From the NCBI RefSeq assembly GCF_003011925.2, contig NZ_PXXU01000005.1:55345-119344 (forward strand): a stretch of DNA of 64,000 nucleotides, given 5' to 3'. This document shows positions 37,259 through 45,379 of this stretch, piece after piece. The position numbers and the translations under genes were made by a program. Each line of letters opens with the position of its first letter. The stretch's first letter is position 1. Below the pieces are notes generated by a model. It searched no databases and had not been told where the DNA came from. It was given only the letters and a program-made list of their open reading frames with translations. Source of the DNA: Nitrosomonas supralitoralis. GTDB taxonomy: Bacteria; Pseudomonadota; Gammaproteobacteria; Burkholderiales; Nitrosomonadaceae.

Positions 37259-40169
37259 TTTCATCGCCCCAAATCGTAGGCAACACATGAAAAACACGCT
37301 TTCTGCCCTCGCCTGGCAAATCCTTTTTTGGCTGCAAATGCTTGCCATCGCCCTTCATATAACCCAAGTTAATCAGCAATCGTGCAACTGCTTTTGAATC
37401 GAATCCTTTGCATATTTCCGCTTTGAAAACTTCGGGGTAACAGTAGTACTCAAGATTACCCTCAGCATTTTTTACACGGAATCCGGCTTTATTCATCGTT
37501 CGGGGCGTATGGTTATCATCAACCACTGTGCGTTCAATATCGGTAAACCTGGCTTCACCATGCGATTCAAGAAAGTAGCGCACTTGTTCAACCATCGCTC
37601 GATCTTCTCGGCTGCCTTCCCCACCAAAAGCCTGAAGCCATGCTTTAAAGCAGGTGATGGCGGCTTGCATCGATTCACCTGGTCGCCATCCGGTAATACC
37701 CCAATCAGTAGCCAATTCACCCGCAGCACCGGCAAGGGCAAACCGCGCAGCTACTCGCCGCGCTTGTCCACTGGCCGCATTGGTGAGGGTTGATTTCTCA
37801 AACCTCAGCCGTGCATCAGCCAATGATCCACGTAAGGATTCACGATTCTTCAACACCTGTTCAATGAAAGCAGGGAAGGCGGTACCGTAGTATTTCTTCA
37901 CTGCCAACCCCAAGGCAATGGCGAATTTGTCACCATCTTCAAAACCGTGCAGATTCTCAAAGCAACCCATGCCACACCCGGCATCAGCGGGAATATCGGC
38001 CATACGCAATTCGGCACCGGCTGGCGCTTTCTTTCCCGCTTCGGCCATATGCTGGCTTAAACTTAATTCGCCAGAAGACAAGAACAGCAACCGCCATTTA
38101 GCCGTAGTACGTGAGCCCCCGTTCTGGTTTGCTCTTACCTTGGCCGAACCATTGGCCAGCATATAAGCCGATTCACCCACAATTCTGGCTTCCATCTGCT
38201 TTATTTCATCCAAGGTCAGAATTGCATCGCAGTGTGAAAGTGCAGTACTTTCCAGCCCGTTATCCGTTGAACGCCACCGTTGTAAATACTCAGGCGAACC
38301 GCATACGCTGCCAGCCATAAATAAGGCCGTTGTCTTGCCGTCTGAACTTCTGCTCCGGTAATGAAAGCCGCCCGATTCCATTTCAATCAAATGCAGCAAT
38401 GGTTCTGCAAATGCAATCGAAACTGCAAAGGTTAAGCGGCTATTACCCACACACAAGGCCGCTACATGCTCCCGCCATTGCTTCAGCGTTCCACGTTGTC
38501 GGAATAAATTGGAGTCAGGGCGATTATCACTGAATAGCCATTCATCATCGGATTGACCAATGGAACCATCCTGCAACACAAAAACCAAATCATCGTTGAC
38601 ACCATGCCAGCCGGAGCGGTTAGTGGTACGCGCTCGCTTCTCGGGGGTTTGTGTTTGCAGATATTCAATGACTAATTGCCGGGCTTTGGGTGCTATGGTC
38701 AAACCTTCTGATAACAAGCGCCCTGAAGCTTCCAAACCCTCACCATTAAATGAACGGGCAGGGATAACCAACTGCTTGACTTTATTATCAGGATCAGAAA
38801 AACGAACCAGTGTTCCCCATTCCCTTGAATCAGCATCACGCGCCAGTGCCAGCACTTCAAGCCGTGCGCTGACTTTACGGCGGCGTAATCCGTCTTTGGT
38901 TGGTTCCAGAAAATACAAACCATCATCGAACAATTCAAAGCCACGCTGCACGGTTTCGGATTGCTGTTCATCTGGCTTATTGCCTGGCTTTGTTTCTTTG
39001 GAGCCAGGTGAAATCAAGATATCTTCACGCTTCAGCAACAGGGTGAAATGCTCCGCTTGCCAGCCACGCGCAACCAAATCAGCGGCATCGTCACCAATGG
39101 CCAGTGGCTCACCTTTTACCAAGTCTGGCATGCGGCTAGAGCCGCCATCCTTGATCTGTTCATCCACCAATGGTGGTTTTACCAAGTCTGGCTTGCGATT
39201 TGAGCCTTCACCGATCCATTCCGGATTAAATGCTAAATGATCAATATCCAACATCCGAACCGAACGAGCACCCGCAGCCTTTAACTGCTTCACCAAATCA
39301 TTGGCGGCTTTTTTACCGGCCAGATCGTTATCAGGAAAGATCGCACAATCACGACCGGCAAGCGGGGTGTAATCCGATTTGTCAACAGCCTGGCTTCCGC
39401 CTTGCCAGCACAGAATAGGGTGATCAGGTAGCAGCTTTTGCAGGGCTTCCTCTGCCTTTTCACCTTCAACAAACCAGCAATCAGCATCAGGAAATTGCTG
39501 CAAGGAAGGCAGCCCATAGAGCGGACGCAAGCCACCCGGAGCCTTGAACCGCCATTCCAGCTTGCTGTTTTTCTCCCAAAGTGTCAGCGGTGAGAATTGC
39601 TTTTTCTCACCCTTCGGCTTATCAAACCGGTCATGATAAAAATTAATGCGGCCATCTTTATCATGATAGGGATACCGCTTTGACGGCTTCCCATGCTTAG
39701 GATGTGCAACCGGCGGCCTAGGTGCTTTATCCGGTATCGGCATAACACATTGCCAGCCGTCATCATCGCCGCCCGGATTCTTACCGCCATTTAATTCTTT
39801 TTGTTCGGCTGATGGTTTACTGTTACCGGATTGTTTTGAATCGCTCCGGGCTGGTTTTTGCGGGTTGGCTGGTTCCGATTCAATCCCAAGAAATGCACCC
39901 AGTCGCTTGGCTGCTTTCAATTGGGTTTCACCTTCCAGATAAGCAACCAGGCTGACCAGGTCAAGCCCTTTGTCATCGGTTGCAAAGTCTGACCATTTGC
40001 CGGTATGAAGATTAATTGAAAATGAACCCGGCTTACTGTCCGATCTTTTAGGGTTCAGCGGCAAATATTCATCACCTTCACGCTTGCCACCGGGCAGCCA
40101 CTGACTTAATACACTGTCAATGCTACCCAGTGCAGCGGATGCAATTTTTTTAATGAACGGTATCGACAA
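37251..40169 (-). CDS. TOPRIM primase / DUF927 helicase, element replication protein
   Basis: About 972 residues. N-terminal primase-like region has GSFSINLHTGKWSDFATDDK and LVSLVAYLEG. A TOPRIM domain around ~225-310 has WFVEGEKAEEAL and IFPDNDLAGKKAAND. A DUF927/helicase part around ~390-800 has Walker A-like SRSSDGKTTALFMAG and Walker B-like DAILTLDEI. I prefer the TTG at 40169, which has a perfect GGAGGTGAT five bases before it. The frame is open to 40220. An in-frame 63-base duplication (39114 and 39177) doubles a PDLVK linker between TOPRIM and DUF927. It is the probable initiator/replicase, functionally like P4 alpha. Overlaps both neighbours. Confidence 0.85.
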   Translation of the reverse strand: MSIPFIKKIASAALGSIDSVLSQWLPGGKREGDEYLPLNPKRSDSKPGSFSINLHTGKWSDFATDDKGLDLVSLVAYLEGETQLKAAKRLGAFLGIESEPANPQKPARSDSKQSGNSKPSAEQKELNGGKNPGGDDDGWQCVMPIPDKAPRPPVAHPKHGKPSKRYPYHDKDGRINFYHDRFDKPKGEKKQFSPLTLWEKNSKLEWRFKAPGGLRPLYGLPSLQQFPDADCWFVEGEKAEEALQKLLPDHPILCWQGGSQAVDKSDYTPLAGRDCAIFPDNDLAGKKAANDLVKQLKAAGARSVRMLDIDHLAFNPEWIGEGSNRKPDLVKPPLVDEQIKDGGSSRMPDLVKGEPLAIGDDAADLVARGWQAEHFTLLLKREDILISPGSKETKPGNKPDEQQSETVQRGFELFDDGLYFLEPTKDGLRRRKVSARLEVLALARDADSREWGTLVRFSDPDNKVKQLVIPARSFNGEGLEASGRLLSEGLTIAPKARQLVIEYLQTQTPEKRARTTNRSGWHGVNDDLVFVLQDGSIGQSDDEWLFSDNRPDSNLFRQRGTLKQWREHVAALCVGNSRLTFAVSIAFAEPLLHLIEMESGGFHYRSRSSDGKTTALFMAGSVCGSPEYLQRWRSTDNGLESTALSHCDAILTLDEIKQMEARIVGESAYMLANGSAKVRANQNGGSRTTAKWRLLFLSSGELSLSQHMAEAGKKAPAGAELRMADIPADAGCGMGCFENLHGFEDGDKFAIALGLAVKKYYGTAFPAFIEQVLKNRESLRGSLADARLRFEKSTLTNAASGQARRVAARFALAGAAGELATDWGITGWRPGESMQAAITCFKAWLQAFGGEGSREDRAMVEQVRYFLESHGEARFTDIERTVVDDNHTPRTMNKAGFRVKNAEGNLEYYCYPEVFKAEICKGFDSKAVARLLINLGYMKGDGKHLQPKKDLPGEGRKRVFHVLPTIWGDEND

Positions 40170-41058
40170 GATCACCTCCATCAGCAGGTGTAAGCCCCTC
40201 AAGAGCCCTGCTAAAATCATTGCCAGCCTGACTCACTATCATGGACAACGCAGTTAAATCTGATTTTCTAAACTCAAAGTTTGAATCAATTAGCCTTATC
40301 AAGAGATCCAATTGATCAATTGCCATCCTACAATTCATGCCTTCTTCAGAATCTATTGGCATATGATTCTGCAATTCCCAGATCTCTTTGCGAAGTGCTT
40401 CGGTTTCGATCTTTAATTTTTCAGGATCAATCAGAAGCTGGCTCCCATTTGGGAAGATATACTTGTCATAGAGTGCTTGAAATTTAGGCTGAATGGCCTT
40501 GATGCGTGCTGTTAATACGCTTTCGTAATTACTGGCTTGGGAAACAATGTGACAATTACCTGCTATTTTCCTTGCAAAAATTTCTTCCAGTGATGTAATC
40601 CAAACAGGCAATCCATTGCAGCAAATCTCATTAAACAGTAACAAAACACTTTTTAGATCGTGCTCGAAAAGGGGTCTATGATCGAGTTCACAAACGTGCT
40701 CGCCGCTCACCTCTACCCTTGGCTGAAAATGACACGATATGAACCCGGCATGATCCGCATGCACTTTTAGATTCTCGGCAATTTCTTGAATCTTGCCGTC
40801 ATTGGCTATCTCTAATTGATCAATAATTAAATACAAATCTCCAAAAGATTGCGACAAAACATCCATAAACCCCAAGCTGTCAGCGCTTGACATGAGCTCG
40901 TACTCATCAGCTTGTTGCAGACTTAACAGACTGTCATGCAAAAAACTAAAAGTGCTTTCTATGCTTCTTAATTTCCAAATGATTTTTGGGTATTCGTCTT
41001 GTGGTATGACTGCTGAATGATTGGTGTCTGATGCAGTAGATTGATTAACTGAGGCCAT
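40150..41058 (-). CDS. Unknown element protein, helical
   Basis: 302 residues, not recognised. It is acidic and mostly helical, with repeated Leu/Ile-rich amphipathic stretches (IIWKLRSIESTFSFLHDSLL, LDLLIRLIDSNFEFRKSDL), and resembles a coiled-coil or tetratricopeptide-like scaffold more than an enzyme. A CNGLP segment and several Cys are scattered without a metal pattern. AAAGGAG precedes the ATG at 41058. The stop lies inside the start region of the primase, so the two are coupled. By position it may load or regulate the primase, which is inference only. Confidence 0.65.
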   Translation of the reverse strand: MASVNQSTASDTNHSAVIPQDEYPKIIWKLRSIESTFSFLHDSLLSLQQADEYELMSSADSLGFMDVLSQSFGDLYLIIDQLEIANDGKIQEIAENLKVHADHAGFISCHFQPRVEVSGEHVCELDHRPLFEHDLKSVLLLFNEICCNGLPVWITSLEEIFARKIAGNCHIVSQASNYESVLTARIKAIQPKFQALYDKYIFPNGSQLLIDPEKLKIETEALRKEIWELQNHMPIDSEEGMNCRMAIDQLDLLIRLIDSNFEFRKSDLTALSMIVSQAGNDFSRALEGLTPADGGDLVDTVH

Positions 41059-41061
41059 GGC

Positions 41062-41346
41062 TTATGCTCCTTTGTTCACGGTTCGAGAAACCGCCACCCG
41101 TGCACGACACGGGGCGGGTGAATAAGTCAGGTTGGAAGACTGGACGAAAGTACCAGCGAGCCCGAAGGCTCCCCAAAATATCCACCCATAAAAAAACAAA
41201 GGGCAAATAAAATAAATACCGGATACAAAAAAACCGCTCAGCGGCGGTATCCGCTTTCGTAACAGGCTTCCAAACCTGGCCAATGATTTTGCATTGACGA
41301 ACGAAGCATAAAGCCAGAGGATTGTATTTGTCAATGGAAACATCAT
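41062..41346 (-). CDS. Small hydrophobic element protein
   Basis: 94 residues, starting in a four-base overlap with the upstream gene. Residues ~36-62 (LSGFFVSGIYFICPLFFYGW and onward) are strongly hydrophobic, one or two membrane segments. The tail APCRARVAVSRTVNKGA is basic. A larger frame (41045-41392) also exists. I prefer the coupled one. Short proteins with a similar basic ending occur near primases of P4-like islands, some called Ash- or Icd-like, but I cannot confirm that here. Confidence 0.45.
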   Translation of the reverse strand: MMFPLTNTILWLYASFVNAKSLARFGSLLRKRIPPLSGFFVSGIYFICPLFFYGWIFWGAFGLAGTFVQSSNLTYSPAPCRARVAVSRTVNKGA

Positions 41347-41705
41347 TCACGCCCACCTTTAGCCCTATCTGCAAGCCATTTAAGTGTGTCAATCATGAAA
41401 ACATGTTCTTTTCTTGAGTGCCCAGGGTGATCCATAATCCAGTCTTGCAACGTATCCCGCACCATAACTGGAACAAGATAATTGATTCCACAAGAACACC
41501 TTGTATTTATACGTTCTGAAATGGTCGTGGCGGTTTTCCCATCCTGACAGAATGAATTCATGGTCACGGTAATAAGATCAGGATTAGCTTTTGAGTATCC
41601 TTCACCGAATCTACTATCAATGATGCGGATCGCTCTATCAAAGATAGATTCCATTGCGCCGCTTGTTTTAGGCATCAGGTCTGAAGGGGATAGCTGATTG
41701 CTCAT
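41343..41705 (-). CDS. Unknown 120-residue element protein
   Basis: 120 residues, not recognised. It overlaps the AlpA-like gene (ATGA) at its start and the next gene at its end, so it is read as part of the operon. MESIFDRAIRIIDSRFGEGY and the C-terminal FMIDTLKWLADRAKGG are helical, and CSCG sits in the centre. FGEGYSKANPDLI resembles short proteins of phage satellites, but no domain can be named. Confidence 0.6.
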   Translation of the reverse strand: MSNQLSPSDLMPKTSGAMESIFDRAIRIIDSRFGEGYSKANPDLITVTMNSFCQDGKTATTISERINTRCSCGINYLVPVMVRDTLQDWIMDHPGHSRKEHVFMIDTLKWLADRAKGGRE

Positions 41706-42004
41706 GTCCGCACCTCTGCATGCTTGCCGGATGAGTTGCCTTCAATCTGATTGTGAATCCATTCTTGAACCTGAGATTCACGCCACCGGCTGGCATTGCC
41801 AATTTTTAAAGGTTCTGGAAATTTACGCTGTTTAATTAATTCGTAGAGATAACTAGTACCAAATCCCACTTGATCCTTCACTTTGGAAATCGGCAATAAC
41901 CTTTCTGGCTCTACTATTCTTCCAATTCTCTGAACGTCTGCTGGTGATTGATTGACATCCATGCTCAATGATTCCTGGATGGATTTTTTGCTGTTGATTT
42001 TCAT
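41702..42004 (-). CDS. AlpA-like transcriptional regulator
   Basis: 100 residues from ATG 42004, preceded by GAGGGAA at good spacing. The MerR-like helix-turn-helix LLPISKVKDQVGFGTSYLYE with LIKQRKFPEPLKIGNASRWR and EVQEWI-type ending is the AlpA/excisionase-like domain found in P4-like islands. It heads the six-gene replication operon, so it probably controls excision (int) and/or the operon itself. Confidence 0.85.
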   Translation of the reverse strand: MKINSKKSIQESLSMDVNQSPADVQRIGRIVEPERLLPISKVKDQVGFGTSYLYELIKQRKFPEPLKIGNASRWRESQVQEWIHNQIEGNSSGKHAEVRT

Positions 42005-42085
42005 AACATTCCCTCTGTATGCATGCAAAATTGCATGTCAAGGAATGTAATGATTTGTAATAGGTATTTCGAGAAGCTTACCTAT

Positions 42086-42685
42086 TTATTTATGCGGGCT
42101 TATTTTTCTCTTTTCGTGGGCTTTAAACCCTCTGGACAACAAATGCTTCCTAATGGACTCGCAGGCACTATCAGGATAACCAAGATTCTTGCTAATTATT
42201 CGAGCTAATAACGAAGCTGATCTATTTGCAGGATTTTTCTGCTTGATTCTATCGGCCTCTTTCTCCCATTCTGCCTTTATTTTTTCAGAGTACTTTGTAC
42301 ATGACTCTTGCAAGGTCTCAATTCGCTTAGTATTTTTGGCTATAACATTCTTTGCAAATTGAATGAAAGGCTTATCAGTCTGATAATTTTTTTCAATAAT
42401 TGATATTTCTCTTTCTAGAACAATAATTTGTTTTTTGTATCGAAGATTAATACTTGAATCAGAGGATTCTGGAATTGGTGCAAATAAATTATTTAAATGA
42501 ATTCTTGATTTATTTGAGATTGGACATACTGCTTCTAAAATGTGCACCATGCTATCAGGAAGGGATTCAGCCTCAAGCCTTCTGGCCAGTTTTCCGGGCT
42601 CCAAAAATTCTTTTACATGTTCTGGCAATTCAGGATCAATTATCCCTCTGATTATCTCTCTAATATAATCATCACCATCAAACAT
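42086..42685 (-). CDS. Unknown AT-rich element protein
   Basis: 199 residues from ATG 42685 (MFDGDDYIREIIRG), with GAAGGGG nine bases before it. A GTG at 42709 in frame is possible. Highly charged and helical: EREISIIEKNYQTDK, KNTKRIETLQESCTKYSEKI and KAEWEKEADRIKQKNPANRS suggest a coiled coil. Not recognised. Its AT content is clearly higher than the primase gene, suggesting a separate origin. This variable position between regulator genes is where satellites often keep cargo. Confidence 0.6.
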   Translation of the reverse strand: MFDGDDYIREIIRGIIDPELPEHVKEFLEPGKLARRLEAESLPDSMVHILEAVCPISNKSRIHLNNLFAPIPESSDSSINLRYKKQIIVLEREISIIEKNYQTDKPFIQFAKNVIAKNTKRIETLQESCTKYSEKIKAEWEKEADRIKQKNPANRSASLLARIISKNLGYPDSACESIRKHLLSRGFKAHEKRKISPHK

Positions 42686-43102
42686 ATATAACACCCCTTC
42701 AAAGTGCACCCTTCAAGATAGGTCACCCCAAGGCGGTGAAGGTTTCCGCTTTTCGCCTGGCCGGGCTATGGAGTGATTGAAATTATTCTAACCTAAAACC
42801 CAGTTTTTCAACTCGCAATTTCCTGAATAGTATTTATCGATTTGAAGTCTGATTTTGTCTGACTAAATACTAATCACTCACTGAAAAAAACAGGGGGCAC
42901 TTTCGCAAAATGTGAGTAACTTTGTGAGTAACAATATATTTTATGAAACACATAATGGCGGGGAGATTGGGGGAATTGCTAATGCTAAAAATAATGTAGC
43001 CCTAGAATCAATGGGATACGAGTCCCACGGGCAGCAAGGGAGTGTTGAGTACGCGATTAGCCTTGATATGGCCAAAGAGCTGTCCAGGGTCGAGCGTAAT
43101 GT
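42686..43102. other. Gap between the unknown gene and the XRE gene
   Basis: About 415 bases. A plus-strand frame opens at 42912 (TGTGAGTAAC) and runs to 43391, but its second half is exactly antisense to the XRE gene and it lacks a ribosome-binding site, so I do not call it. GC-rich inverted stretches (CCCCAAGGCGG, CCGCTTTTCGCCTGG) lie around 42728-42760 and could be a leader or terminator. Confidence 0.35.
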
Positions 43103-43360
43103 TCAAGCATTTCTATCCACAGGTAAAGCAGCTTCACGGCGTGCGATTCTTGCCTTTTTCGTGGGTGGTTCCAATAGTTTGGCCGCTAAGTCATGGAGCG
43201 TAAGCAATAACTCAAGGTGTCGCTGCGCCCAAACGGGCAGGGGGGCAACACCGGTCAACCAATTGCTGACACTTACCGGGCTTAAGCCTGCCTCCATTGC
43301 AAAATCTGATTGCTTCCAATTAAGCCTGGTTAAACCATTTCTGAATTCTTCCGGAGTCAT
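43103..43360 (-). CDS. XRE-type transcriptional regulator
   Basis: 85 residues. Helix-turn-helix LNWKQSDFAMEAGLSPVSVSNWLTGVAP (~14-42), followed by PVWAQRHLELLLTLHDLAAKLLE, a layout common to small phage-type repressors and antitoxins. Repeated operator-like sequences lie 60-165 bases before its start, consistent with autoregulation or control of the integrase and replication genes on either side. Confidence 0.8.
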   Translation of the reverse strand: MTPEEFRNGLTRLNWKQSDFAMEAGLSPVSVSNWLTGVAPLPVWAQRHLELLLTLHDLAAKLLEPPTKKARIARREAALPVDRNA

Positions 43361-43422
43361 AATTTTCCTTGCGCATGCGCGAGATAAATGAAATCTGAGA
43401 ATAGCAATAAATAAACGTTAAA

Positions 43423-43525
43423 GCAACTTTAATTAAAAGTGGGGAATCGATGCTAAATATTAACGCAACTTTATCAAAAAGTGGTAAAACGTTGCTAATG
43501 ATGAATTTAACATAACGTACGTTAT
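43423..43525. promoter_or_regulatory. Operator-like repeats upstream of the XRE gene
   Basis: GCAACTTTAATTAAAAGTGG (43423-43442) and GCAACTTTATCAAAAAGTGG (43465-43484) match at 17 of 20 positions. Each is an imperfect palindrome (GCAACTTT..AAAGTGG). A perfect 14-base palindrome ATAACGTACGTTAT follows at 43512-43525. This clustering beside an XRE gene is typical of repressor operators. Confidence 0.6.
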
Positions 43526-43969
43526 CGGAAATTGAAAAAAAATCTCTCGAAAAGTGGGAGATTCAATATTCATGCGTGTTTCAGGTGCATTATTGAATCT
43601 TAGGCAGTAATTCACATAATTATTTTGATTGCAAAATAGCGCAATGAATAATTATTTATGTGATCGTCTGATTAAAAATTAATCATTTTCACCCGTGCCG
43701 GTAAGGTGGCAACAGGAAACTTTCGCGCAGCATTTTCGCCTCAATTAGGTCACACAATTCCAAAAAGTGGGGCACACATTGGCACCCAAGTTACATTAAT
43801 TCCGCCCTTAAGTGGGGCGCGCCCCACTGCCTTGAGTGTCAAGTCTGAAAAAGTGGGGCGGCTAGAAGCTAGTAACCATAACGGTTTCAAAGATTCCGCC
43901 CCACTCGCCCCACTCGCCCCACTAAAAAATAAGGGGGTAAGAATAATCGCGGAAATGATGCTGCAAGAT
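43526..43969. other. Intergenic region downstream of int
   Basis: About 440 bases holding the second 127-bp palindromic element and the lone AGTGGGGC at 43766. A 94-residue plus-strand frame (43706-43990) exists only because the palindromic element is open in that frame. I do not call it a gene. Confidence 0.5.
43811..43937 (+). repeat. 127-bp palindromic element, copy 2 (intergenic)
   Basis: Same length and order as copy 1, opposite orientation. The four differences all change an amino acid in the frame used in copy 1 (Glu/Lys, Tyr/Ser, Pro/Leu, Asn/Ser). That frame is also open here but lies in a non-coding context downstream of the integrase gene. A further single AGTGGGGC lies at 43766-43773. 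Confidence 0.9.
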
Positions 43970-45193
43970 TTAAATTGCATTTTTGAATAACGGCACGACA
44001 ATTTCACTGGTTTTCAAAGCATCGATATAATCAGCCCATTGCTGAATCAATTTGTGACGTTCATCAAGAAATTGTGTCCTATCATATGCAGCCTGCACTT
44101 CACCCTTCTTTGCATGCGCAATCTGAGCCTCCAATACATCAGGATCAATTCGTAATCTTTCCCTTGCAATGGTTCTTAGTGTGGCACGGAAACCATGCGT
44201 AACAGTTTTTCCACGCATTCCATTTTCCCTTAGTACCTTGCTCAAGCTGTCACGGTGCATATGCTGGTTGATAGGATCGCGGAAGCCTGGGAATACAAAA
44301 GGGGATTCATGGGATAATTTTTGCAATTCGCTCAGCATTGAAATCAATTGACCAGGCAGGGGCGTGATGTGGTCATTGCCCATCTTCATTCTGCGGGCTG
44401 GTATGTGCCATTCCCTATTTTCTAAATTTAATTCATCCCATCGCATACCAGCCACAACACCTGGGCGGGTAGCAGTGTACAAGCAAACCAGTAAGGCCAC
44501 TTTTGAATGAATTGAGTTTATGCCATCAATCGCTTTTATCAAAGCGGGCAAGTCATTAGGTTTGGTGACAGCAGCATAGTGACCTTTGATTGATTTGGGC
44601 AAAGCACCTTTCAGAGATAATTCCCGGCCATCCTCCCGCAATCCTTCTTGTATTGCATATCCTATGATTTGATTGCAATACTGCCGTGCTTTTACTGCCA
44701 GTCTGGGCGCGCGCTCATGAATTTCAATCAGCACCAGCTTTACATCAGCGGAAGAAATGTCTGTAATTGATTTCTTCGCAAGTCTTGGAAATAGAGAATC
44801 ATCCATTATTCCGCGTGCTTTTCTGGCTGTTTCCTTTGCCCACCCTTTGGCTTTATGGGCGTACCACTCTTCAGCTATAGCTTTGAATGTGCCACGTATA
44901 GCGGTTTCTTGCTTTTGTTTTTCTGATTTTTTATGCTCAACAGGGTCAATCCCTTGTCTTAGTCTTTGTTGAATTTCTTCGGCTTGTATGCGTGCAATAC
45001 TTGCAGACACATCAGGATAAGAACCAAGTCCAATCATATTGCGCCTTCCATCAGGTCGCCTGTAGCGTAGTGCCCACCTTTTATTGCCATTAGCATCGAC
45101 AATAAGCTCCAAACCTTTGCCGTCATATTTGGTTTCACCTGGCTTTGCTGCCCGGATTTGCACATCAGTAAGATTCATTATTTTTTTAGGCAT
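43970..45193 (-). CDS. int: P4-type tyrosine integrase
   Basis: 407 residues. N-terminal arm-binding domain (MNLTDVQIRAAKPGETKYDG, GLGSYPDVSASIARIQAEEI), core-binding domain ~105-190, catalytic domain with Arg in ATRPGVVAGMRWDEL, HGFRATLRTIA (H-x-x-R), AQIAHAKKGEVQAAYDR (His and Tyr nucleophile). All catalytic positions are present, so it is probably active. It reads inward from attR, away from the tRNA end. Its promoter overlaps the right arm-type repeats. Confidence 0.95.
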   Translation of the reverse strand: MPKKIMNLTDVQIRAAKPGETKYDGKGLELIVDANGNKRWALRYRRPDGRRNMIGLGSYPDVSASIARIQAEEIQQRLRQGIDPVEHKKSEKQKQETAIRGTFKAIAEEWYAHKAKGWAKETARKARGIMDDSLFPRLAKKSITDISSADVKLVLIEIHERAPRLAVKARQYCNQIIGYAIQEGLREDGRELSLKGALPKSIKGHYAAVTKPNDLPALIKAIDGINSIHSKVALLVCLYTATRPGVVAGMRWDELNLENREWHIPARRMKMGNDHITPLPGQLISMLSELQKLSHESPFVFPGFRDPINQHMHRDSLSKVLRENGMRGKTVTHGFRATLRTIARERLRIDPDVLEAQIAHAKKGEVQAAYDRTQFLDERHKLIQQWADYIDALKTSEIVVPLFKNAI

Positions 45194-45215
45194 GGTTCGG
45201 GTCTCAAGAAATTCC

Positions 45216-45239
45216 TATGCCCAAAACTATGCCCAAATA
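45216..45239 (+). repeat. Right arm-type repeat pair, upstream of int
   Basis: TATGCCCAAAAC then TATGCCCAAATA, the counterpart of 36199-36222. It ends 23 bases in from the integrase start codon's upstream side, so integrase bound here could also repress its own gene. Confidence 0.7.
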
Positions 45240-45260
45240 TTTCCGGCTGAGCAAGGATTA

Positions 45261-45340
45261 TTTTGGATTGCTACGGACAACTATTTTTTGCAATGGCTTA
45301 TTTACTGAGTTACAGAAAGGGCTTTTTGGATTGCTGCGGA
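45261..45340 (+). repeat. Direct repeats between int and attR
   Basis: TTTTGGATTGCTACGGA (45261-45277) and TTTTGGATTGCTGCGGA (45324-45340) differ by one base and lie 63 bases apart, between the arm repeats and attR. Candidate second class of recombination-protein binding sites. Confidence 0.65.
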
Positions 45341-45354
45341 TACTGGCGGAGATC

Positions 45355-45379
45355 GGTTCGGGGTTTCTTCTGGCACCAT
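45355..45379 (+). other. attR: degenerate tRNA-Leu 3' end
   Basis: GGTTCG, then TCTTCTGGCACCAT, matches the attL copy except for four substitutions after GGTTCG and one missing G. It lies 162 bases outside the integrase start. The imperfection suggests an old insertion whose attR has drifted, or a partner site that differed from the tRNA. Confidence 0.65.

Larger units (their letters stand above)
36118..45379. mobile_element. Integrated P4-satellite-like element in tRNA-Leu
   Basis: About 9.3 kb bounded by a tRNA-Leu 3' end on the left and a degenerate copy of it on the right. Contents are a P4-type tyrosine integrase, XRE and AlpA-like regulators, a TOPRIM/DUF927 primase-helicase, several proteins of unknown function, and clustered repeats. 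No capsid, tail, conjugation, restriction or clear toxin genes were seen. The layout resembles phage-satellite or P4-like islands that integrate and replicate but rely on a helper to move. Higher GC in the primase part and low GC in 42.0-42.7 kb suggest a mosaic. Confidence 0.88.

Noticed and set aside
42912..43391. 159-codon plus-strand frame opposite the XRE gene
   Set aside because: Its second half is exactly antisense to a well-supported HTH gene, there is no ribosome-binding site, and the composition is unnatural.
43706..43990. 94-codon plus-strand frame after int
   Set aside because: It is open mainly because the palindromic element has no stop in that frame; no ribosome-binding site or homologous protein features.
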